From Closterium sp. NIES-65 (taxonomy: Eukaryota > Streptophyta > Zygnematophyceae > Desmidiales > Closteriaceae): a stretch of DNA of 64,000 nt. The stretch covers positions 992,001-1,056,000 of the forward strand of contig CANXME010000886.1 in assembly GCA_948144175.1 (NCBI GenBank), in the 5' to 3' direction. The position numbers and the translations under genes were made by a program. Shown here piece after piece: positions 41,896 to 50,768 of the stretch (its first letter is position 1; the number at the start of each line of letters is the position of its first letter). Below the pieces are notes generated by a model that was not told where the DNA came from, did no database searches, and saw only the letters and a list, made by a program, of their open reading frames with translations.

Positions 41896-44800
41896 GCCAA
41901 TGAGCTGGAGCGGCGAAATCAACGGTTCATCGCAGCCCTTGCTAGGGCGGATCCGACGTTCGACCCCGCGAAGCAAACCCTGATGGCCTCTCAGGTGAGA
42001 TCAAGATCGTCTCAGGTGAGTCGTCTTAGGTGAGATCGTCTCATGTTTTCCAGATGAGATCGTATTTGATGAGCAGGTAAAATTTCTCCAGGCGAGATCG
42101 TTTCAACGTAACCACCTGCCTCCCCCACATCTCCCCACTCCCCCGCCCCACCTCTTCCCCCCACCTGATTCCCCCACCTCGTCCCCCACCTCTCCCCTCG
42201 CAGACCAGTGTGATGGCGGTGGGTCGTGTCATATGCGATGCAGAGGCAGCAACAGCACGCCTCAACGAGTCTTCAGTGCTTCTGGAAGGATGGTGAGTAG
42301 TGCAGACAAGTGCTTGTAGAGGGGGGAAGCTGTTCTTCTGGAAGGATGGCAGGTGCTTGTAGCGGGGGTGAACTTGTTCTGGTTGAAGGGGTATGTGCAG
42401 AGGCAGCATCGGCACGCCTCAATGAGTCCTCAGTGCTCCTGGAAGGATGGTGAGTGTGCTTGGAAGGAGGAAGGGGGGTGTGCTCGCAAGGGGGTGGAGG
42501 GGAGCTTTGTTTGTTGAAACGCCTATTGCAGAGGCGGCATCGGCGCGCATCAACGAGTCCTCAGTGCTTCTGGAAGGATGGTGAGTGCGGACAAGTGCTT
42601 GTAATGGGGGAAGCTGTGCCCCTGGAAGGATAGTGAGTGTGCTTGTAACGGGTGGAAGTTGTGTTTGTTGAAACGCCTTTTGCAGAGGCTGCATCAGCAC
42701 GCTTCAATGAGTCATCAGTGCTCTTGGAAAGATGACAAGTGCTGCTGACACTACTGTAAGTGCTTGTAGCGAGGGATAAGCTGTGCTCCTGGAAGGATGG
42801 GAATCGCTGACACTTCTGAAAGTGCCCAGGGGAATCTGTGCTGTTGCGTAGCATATTCTGAGATGCAGAGGCAGCATCAGCGCGCCTCATCAAATCAGAT
42901 CCTGGCTGTTGAAGGCAGCAACTCATACACTTCCACTCCCGCTCTCCCAATAATCCACCCTACAGCATCGACCCCTGTCAGGGGCGTTCGGGTTCGGCTG
43001 GACTTGCGTCATCTGCCGTCCTTCTCGCTCTTCCCAGGTCAGATCCTGGCCGTTGAAGGCAGCAATTCACACATTCCCACTCCTGCGCTCCCACCACCCC
43101 ACCCTCACAGCATTGACCCGTGTCAGGGCGTGAGGGTGCGTCTGGACTTGCGCCATCTGCCGTCCTTCTCGCTCTTCCCAGGGCAGATCCTGGCCGTTGA
43201 AGGCAGCAACCCCAGCGGCTATTGCCTCGTTGCTAAGCGGATTGTTGCTGCCCTGCCGTACCAGCCCGTGCCGAGCCTGACAGGCTCGGGAGCGCAGGCT
43301 CGGCGGCGGCCGAAGCGGGCGAAAACGGAAGGGACTGGGGGGAGGAGGAAAGGAGAGAGAGAGGCGGAAAGGAGAGGGGAAGAGAAAGGGAGTGGAGAGA
43401 AGGGAGAGGAGAGAGGGAAGGCAGGGGGGGGAGGTGGGGATGCGACAGGAAAGAAGGAAGAGGAAGGGAAGGTTAAGGAGGAGGGGGGTGGACGGAGAAA
43501 GGTGAATATGCTTCCGTTTGGGCTTGAGGAGGTGATTGCGCTTGATGAGATAGAGGAGATGAGGAAGCACGATGGGGGGGATGAGGGGGAGGCGAGCTGC
43601 GAAGGTGGGGAAGGGAGTAAGGTTGATAGAGAGAATGAGGTGGAAGGGGGGAAGGTGAAAGGCGAGGTGGGGGAGGAGGAGAAGAAGGAGGTTAAGTTTG
43701 AGGGTGATGCTGATAAGAATACTGCTGATGCTGAGGCTGGTTCTGGCGGTGATGCTGGTGCTATTGCTGGTGACGGTGGTGATAAGGATGGGGAGGGTGG
43801 AGTGGAGAAGGGGACAGAGGAGAAGGTGGGTGGTGATGCTGCTGGTGGTGGTAACGTGGCTTCTGGCAGTGATGCTGCTGAGGTGCAAGAGAGGGTGGAG
43901 GCTGGGACTGAGGGGATGGATACAGAAGGAGTCAGGGCGGTGGAGAGCGGTGCTGCTGGTGTAAAGGCCGAGGGTAATGAGGAAGAGGAAGAGGACGATG
44001 ATGAGATGAGGATTGTGAGTTCTCTGGCCCTGCTCCCTCATGTGACTTGTGCTCTTGACAAAGTGACTATTGAGTCGACTCAAAAGCCACCTCGTTTTCC
44101 TTGAGTCGACCAGTCAGACGATGACGAGATCAAGATTGTGAGTTCTCTGGCCCTGCTCCCTCATGTGTCCTATGCTCCTCACCAAATTCACTACTTCCGC
44201 CTTTTTTGTCTTGCTCTTCCTCCTGTTGCCATTGCTTCCCGAAAGGGAATATTGAGCAATCAAGGACTCCTTCGACCCCCCTCTGGCGCAGCAGCCGCAT
44301 CGCGTAGAACCATGTTTTTATGGTGTAGAAAACCTTTCACTTGGTTTTCCATGGTTTTCGCCTTTCCATGGTTTTCGCCATTCACCACATTCTACGTGTT
44401 TTGATATCATGTTTCCTGGTCCGTAGCCCGCCATAATTTCTTTCTCCCTGTTTTTTTTTTTTCTTTTCGTTTCTTCCTTTTTGCTTTTGTTTTTTCTTCT
44501 TCTTGTGTGATCAGATCGCGGCAGCAGGTCCCTTCACCACGATTGACTCGTGGTCATTTGAGCCGCTAAAGGACCTGATCAAATTCGCACTGCAGCGACC
44601 ACCGGATGTGCTGCTGCTGGTATGTTAACCTGCCGTTGCCTGCTGTTACCTTGCTACTGGCATGCTGGCATGCTGGCATGTTGACTCGTGGTCATTCAAG
44701 CCGCTCGAAGGTCGTATCAGATTCGCACTGCAACAACCGCCTGACGTGCTCCTGCTGGTATGTGTATGCCTCACTGTACCCGCTGGTTTATTGCTGCTGT

Positions 44801-47800
44801 TATGCCGCTGCAGCTGGCAAGTCAACGCCTCTCTTCACCTGCTGCTGTGTTGCTGTTAGTGTGCTGTGCTATGCCGTGCGGACTTCCTGGCATGCTGGAC
44901 CATGAGTATCCATGCCAGCAAGTACTAGACTCATGCTGTACTAGTCATGGTACTCGACTCATGGTCATTCCAACTGCTAAGGGCCGTCATGAGATTCGCA
45001 TTGCAGCAACCACCGAAACGTGCTGCTGCCGGTACGTGTATGCCTGCCTCACTTCACCTGCTGCTGCCGGTACGTGTATGCCTGCCTCACTTCACCTGCT
45101 GCTGCCTTGTTACTGACATGCTGACTCATGGTCATCTGATGCTCGGAAAGACGTGATCAGATTCGCACTGCAGCCTCCACTGGACGTGCTGCTGCTGGTA
45201 GGTATGTTCACTCAACCCCCCATGACAATGTGCCATTGCTAGCTAGTAGCTCATATGCGCATATGAGCTGCTCTGCATTTGTGTGCATTTCTTCGTATGC
45301 ATGTATGCACATGTGTGGGACGGTTGTGTGTGTGGACGTACTTGGTGAGGCGCCCACTGCCACCCACCCCCTCCTCCAGTTCCCTTTCCCTCTCTGGTGT
45401 ACGCATGTGAGTAGCTCATCTGCATTTGTGTACGCATGTATGCACACATACATGCGTACATGCTCATTTGTATGGGACGGTTGTGTGTGTGGACGTACTT
45501 GGTGAGGCGCCCACTGCCACCTACCCCCTCCCTCCCCGGCCTTTCTATGTTTTCCCCTTTTTATACCACATGAGTCCTTTATCGATCGCGAGCATCCTGA
45601 TGTTGCTTTGGATGGGGCTGTTTTTGTATGAAGGGATGGCCGCTTTGACCAGACCCACGACGAGACGAGGCACTCCTCTCCTCTCCACAGTCCACCTGCC
45701 AATATGACTTTTGAGTCGACTCAAAAGTCAACCAGACCCACGACGAGGCACTCCTCTCCTCTCCACAGTCCACCTGCCAATTTACATATGCTGCCAATTC
45801 CCTTTAGGCTGAATCTGGTTTTTTTTAGAATTCTCAAAAAATTGACCAGACCTACGACGAGGCACTCCTCTCCACGGTCCACCTGCCAATTTACATATGC
45901 TGCCAATTCCCTTGGTTCAATATACCCCACTGGCACTCCACCCCTCCACCTACCTTCACACCAGATCGGCGCCTTTATCGATCGAGAGCATCCTGATGCG
46001 CGGGACAGCTGTGTTGACCAGACCTATGAGGCACCCACCTCCATCCCCCCCCTCCCCCTCCCTCTCCTCCTTGCTCCCCTCCCCCACCCTTCTATGTTTC
46101 CCCTCTTGATCAGATTGGCCCCTTTATTGACAGAGAGCATCCTGATGCGCGGGACGGCTGTGTGTGTGGACCAGACCTATGAGGCGCCCCCATTCCCCCC
46201 TTCCTCTTCTCCCCCCCTCCCCGCTCCCCACCATTCTGTGTTCCCCCCACTTGACCAGATTGGCCCCTTTATTGACAGAGAGCATCCTGATGCGCGGGAC
46301 GGCTGTGTGTGTGGACCAGACTTATGAGGCGCCCCCATTTAAACCTTCTCTTTTCAAAACTGCTGCTCGCTGGAATGTCTAACAACCCACCACCCTACCT
46401 TTTGTATGTTTCCCCTTTTACCCTTTTATCAGGTCGGCCCTTTCATTGACCGAGAGCACCCTGATGCACGGGACGGTTGTGTGGAGCACACCTACGAGGC
46501 GCTCTTTCAGCAGCACATCCGCGCACAGGTGAAGAAGGGGGATGGGCAGGTAGGGGGACAAAGGGGGAAAGCTAGGAGGACGAGAAAGCTGTGTCGACCA
46601 CACCTACGAGGCGCTCTTTCAGCAGCACATCCGCGCACAGGTGAAGATGGAGAGGGAAGGGCAGGAGGAGCAGGAAGGAGACCGTGGGGACCCACGGGAA
46701 AAGCAGCGCAAGTGTGGACCAGAGTAACCAGACGTATGTGGCACATATACGCATCCTTCAGCAGCACATCTGCGCACAAATGATTGGGTGGGGAAGACTT
46801 TTGAGGCGCCTCAAAAGTCCTTCAGCAGCACATCTGCGCACAAATGATTGGGTGGGGAAGGCGGGCTGGCTGCGGAAGGTGGGGAAGACTTTTGAGAGCG
46901 GGCAGGAGGCACCTGCATAGTGGCCCTCCTCTCTCAGGTGGAGGAGTATTGTGAACGGCAGGAGGCACCTGCAAGGTGCCGCTGCTCCCGTCACCGCTTC
47001 TGCTGCTGCTGCCATCCTGACTAATCTTTTCTTTCCTCTCCCCACTCCCTCTGCTCCCATCGCTTTCTATTCCCTGCTCTCTGCCTGCGTTCTCTGGTGG
47101 AGGAGCATTGTGAGCGGGCAGGAGGCACCTGCAAGGTCTGCTGCCACCGCCACTGCTGCTGCTGCTGTTGCCCTGTATGAGATATCCTTTTCTCTCCCCC
47201 CCTCTCAGGTGGAGGACTATTGTGAGCAGGCAGGGGGCACGTGCAAGGTGCTGCTGCTGCCATCATTGAGAGACGCCCACCGCGCCATCTCAAGACACTC
47301 TTTTCCTCCTCTGCTCCTCCTTGTTTCTCTTTCCCCCCTGTATCCCCTGCTCCTGCCCCACCCCTTAGGTGGAAGAGTTTTGTGAGAGGGCAGGAGGCAC
47401 CTGCAAGGTGCTCCTGCTGCCGTCACTCAGAGACGCACACCACACCATGATCTTTCCTCAGGTGAATCCTCAGGTGGCCGTGCTTTCAGGGGGGGGTTCT
47501 CACTCACTCTGAGACGCCCACCATGCCAGGGGGTCTGGCAAGTTCAGACACCGTTCAGCCTGTCTAACACACAGGTATGAAGTATCGAGGTGACTTTTGA
47601 GTCGACTCAAAAGTCACTTCAGACACCGTTCAGCCTGTCTAACACACAGGTATGAAGTATCTCTGTGTGTTACCATCCCTTGGCAGCCTCTGTTTGACCC
47701 ATCTCATTCTGAACAACTGTAAAAGCCCATTGTGACCCTTGAGAAGTCCTCTGAATCCCTCGAATGGTCCTTGCATTAATCAGGGGGGGTGTTACAAGGG

Positions 47801-50730
47801 AGATGCAAACACAAGCAAGACAAACAGCCAGACCTCAATTCTACCTATCACACCTACTCCTTCCCTCTCCCGGCCCCCTCTGTCCGACCCTACTGGCCGA
47901 ACGGGGGCTCAATCAGCTGGTGCAGCTGTCCCTCGCTAAGAGGGACGATGGGGCCCTGCATGCCGAGCTCATCCGCTGCCAAGGCCTCGTTGGTCTTGGA
48001 GCGGAGGGCATTGGCCTGCGCTCTCTGGAGGCAGACACTCCAGCGCTGGCGGTACTCCGTCAGCAGCTTGGCTGCCTCGTATGAGGTAGGAGCTGCGTTG
48101 TATCGCAGCTTGGTCGCTAGCTCCGCGCACTGCCGCAGGTAAGCCAGCACCCCCGGGTAAGCCAGCACCCCCGGGTAAGCCAGCACCTCCGGGTAAGCCA
48201 GCACCCCCGGGGAAGGACAGCCGTAAGTCTCGACTGCGAGGGCGTGTAAGCCCACCCACGCGTTCCTTCGCGCGTATTTCTCCTCCTTCCTAGCTGCTGC
48301 CGCCCTTGCCGCCCACCCTGGAGCCCGACTGCATTCTTCATCCTGGTAGGACACGGAATCCCTCTGTATCCCTCCTTGTGGATCTTCCTCTCTCCCCCTC
48401 TCTGCATGTGAGTAGCCTCCCTTTGGCTCGTCTGACTTTGAAGACCCCCGCAAGCACGTTGCGACTCTTGGATATTCCTCTCAATCCCCCTGAATCCCCC
48501 TGGATCCCCCTGAACTGAATCCCCCTGAATCCCCCTGAATCCCCCTGAATCTCCCTGAATCTCCCTGAATCCCCCTGAATCCCCCTGAATCCCCCTGAAT
48601 CCCCCTGGGTCCCCTGGAATCCCTCTGCATCCGTCCGTGTGGAACACCTCTTCCTCTTTCCCCGTCTCTGCATGTGAGCAGCCCCCCTTTGACTTGTCTA
48701 GCAAGTCCTCACACTAGGCAACCCTCTAAATCCCTTTACATCTCTTTTTTTGGTCCCTTCCTCTCTACCCCTCTCTGCACGTGAGCAGCCTCCCTTTGAA
48801 TCGTCTGACTTTGAAGACCCGCAAAAGCAAGTCTTGATGCTTGGAAACCCCTCTCAACCCCTTAAAATCTCTCCCTAAACGCCCCTTCCTCTCTCTCTCC
48901 CCCTCCCTGCATGTGAGCAGCCCCCCTTTGACTCATCTGACTTTGAAGACCCGCGCAAGCAAGTTCTCATGCTTGGGAACCCCTCTGAACTCCTTTACAT
49001 CTCTCTGTTTGGAACCCTCTTTCATCTTTCCCCCTCTCTGCATGTGAGCAGCCTCCCTTTGACTCATCTGACTTTGAAGACCCACGTAAGCAAGTCCTCA
49101 CACTAGGCAACCCCTCCGCCTTTATGCTCGATAACCAGGTCAGCGTTGCTGTGTTGTGATTTGTTTTTTAGAATTGTAAATTTGACTTTGAATCTGAAGA
49201 CCCACGAGAGCAAGTCCTCACACTTGGCAACCCCTCCGCCTTTACACTGCTATGTTGCACATCCCTCGAATCCATCCACACGATTTTCGTTGATGTGGGC
49301 AAACCAGCGTTGTAGCAACAGGGTTCATCTCGTCGTCTCGTCTCATTGTCACTTTGCGGATGTATCTATGCACAACAAATACCGTATTGTGACCCAAAAC
49401 TCAATTTCCATCAAGACAATTTATTGGAGTTATGAGGCGCCTCAAAAGTAAAATATATGGAGTTTCCACTTGAATTTGTTGATTCGCCTATCTTTGTCCA
49501 CTTCGCCTGCTTCTGGCCGAAGGATCAAACTCCTGAAAATCCTAAAAAGTATCTCTCTTTTGCACTTGCCAGGTTGGCATCGCCTGCTCGTCCACCGACA
49601 TCCTCCGCCACCTCAGCAAGGAGGAGATCGCCCGCGTGGCGCCAGGAGACAGCGCCACGTCAGACCGCATGTCCAGGCTGGCGGCGCACGTGATTGGCCA
49701 GAGGAGCTTCTACCCGCTCTTCCCTCCCCCGCCCGCCACCTGTCTCGACCTCTCCTGCTGCCCCCAAGCCCTGGATCTCCCATTTGCTCCTCACCTCCTC
49801 TTCCTCCCATCAGACCTTGTCCCTTTCGTGAAGGTAAGCCTTCCTTTGCCCTCACCCTCCTTCTCCACTTCTCTTCACTTCCTGTCTCTTGCTCTTCCCT
49901 CCCCCGCCCGCCACCTATCTCGACCTCTCCTGCTTCCCCCAAGCCTTGGACCTCCCCTTTGCTCCTCACCTCCACTTCCTCCCATCCGACCTCGTGCCCT
50001 TTGTCAAGGTGAGCCGTCTTCCTTCCTCAACAACTTCCCCTTTCACGCCACCTGTCTTGACCTCTCCTGCTGCCCCCTTGTATCTTCCTTTCTCTCCTCA
50101 CCTCCTCTTCCTCCCATCCGACCTCGTCCCCTTTGTCAAGGTGAGCCCTCGTCCCTCCTCTTCTCTTCTCCCCCCTTTTCTCCCCTGCCACCTGTGTCGA
50201 CCTCTCCTGCTGCCCCCAAGCCTTGGTCCTTCCGTTTGCACCTCACCTCCTCTTCCTTCCATCTGACCTCGTCCCCTTTGTCAAGGTTAGCTCTCCTCCT
50301 TCGCTCCTCACCCCCTCTCCTTCACCACTTTCAGTCGGCGAGTCACATCTTCTCTTCTCCGTACACTACCACACTCCCTCTCTCCCCTCTCCCACACCTG
50401 CCACCTGCCTCGATCTATCCTGATGTTCCAAAGCCTTGGATCTCCCGTTTGCTCCTCACCTCCTCTTCCTCCCATCTGACCTCGTCCCTTCTGTCAACAC
50501 TTCTCTTCTCTTCTTCACACTCTCTTCCTCTCCCTTCCCACCTCCCCCCCAGTGACACCTGCCTCGATCTCTCTTGCCGCCCCCGAGTCCTCGAGCCTCC
50601 CTTTATCCCTCACTTCCCCTTCGCCCCCCGCCTCCCTTTCGACCTGCACCTTCTGTTACTTCCATCCAACCTCTCCCCTTCCGTGCCATTGTTTCTTTTG
50701 TCTGCAGGTTTTGCCCATGCAACAACCACC

Positions 50731-50768
<38 letters not shown>

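Larger units (their letters stand above)
45323..46860 (+). repeat. Multiple partial copies of exon 5
   Basis: The complete exon 5 is 46433-46528 (VGPFIDREHPDARDGCVEHT to QQHIRAQ). Front-half copies with acceptor lie near 45964-46034, 46114-46194 and 46259-46340, with a decayed one near 45573-45650; fragments resembling GACGGTTGTGTGTGTGGAC occur near 45336 and 45474. Back-half copies with donor or intron lie near 46586-46637, 46754-46796 and 46818-46860. Around 45648-45913 three copies of a DQTYDEALL-like segment and adjoining sequence are joined by palindromes P3 and P3b. Confidence 0.8.
47686..49260 (+). repeat. Exon 7 and about six extra copies
   Basis: The complete exon 7 is 49052-49138 (PPFDSSDFEDPRKQVLTLGN to LDNQ). 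Copies with acceptor GAGCAG and CC(T/C)CCCTTTGA lie near 47686, 48413, 48679, 48787 and 48919; a copy without the first codons lies near 49182-49250 (SEDPREQVLTLGNPSAF). The interval includes the unrelated minus-strand frame at 47890-48453 and two short tandem arrays. Confidence 0.85.

Noticed and set aside
41848..41904. ATG at 41848 as a POLA2 start
   Set aside because: That frame stops after 18 codons; the acceptor-like CAG at 41893-41895 gives a frame that continues into the OB-fold exon.
42797..42981. ATG at 42797 as the start of a separate gene
   Set aside because: The first part encodes decayed exon 2 copies and a partial exon 3 copy; the frame is simply open upstream of the acceptor at 42982.
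43067..44083. 338-codon minus-strand frame in POLA2 exon 3
   Set aside because: It is the complement of the charged low-complexity exon (Lys/Glu codons read backwards as Leu/Ser/Phe/Pro); the plus strand has the conserved POLA2 residues on both sides.
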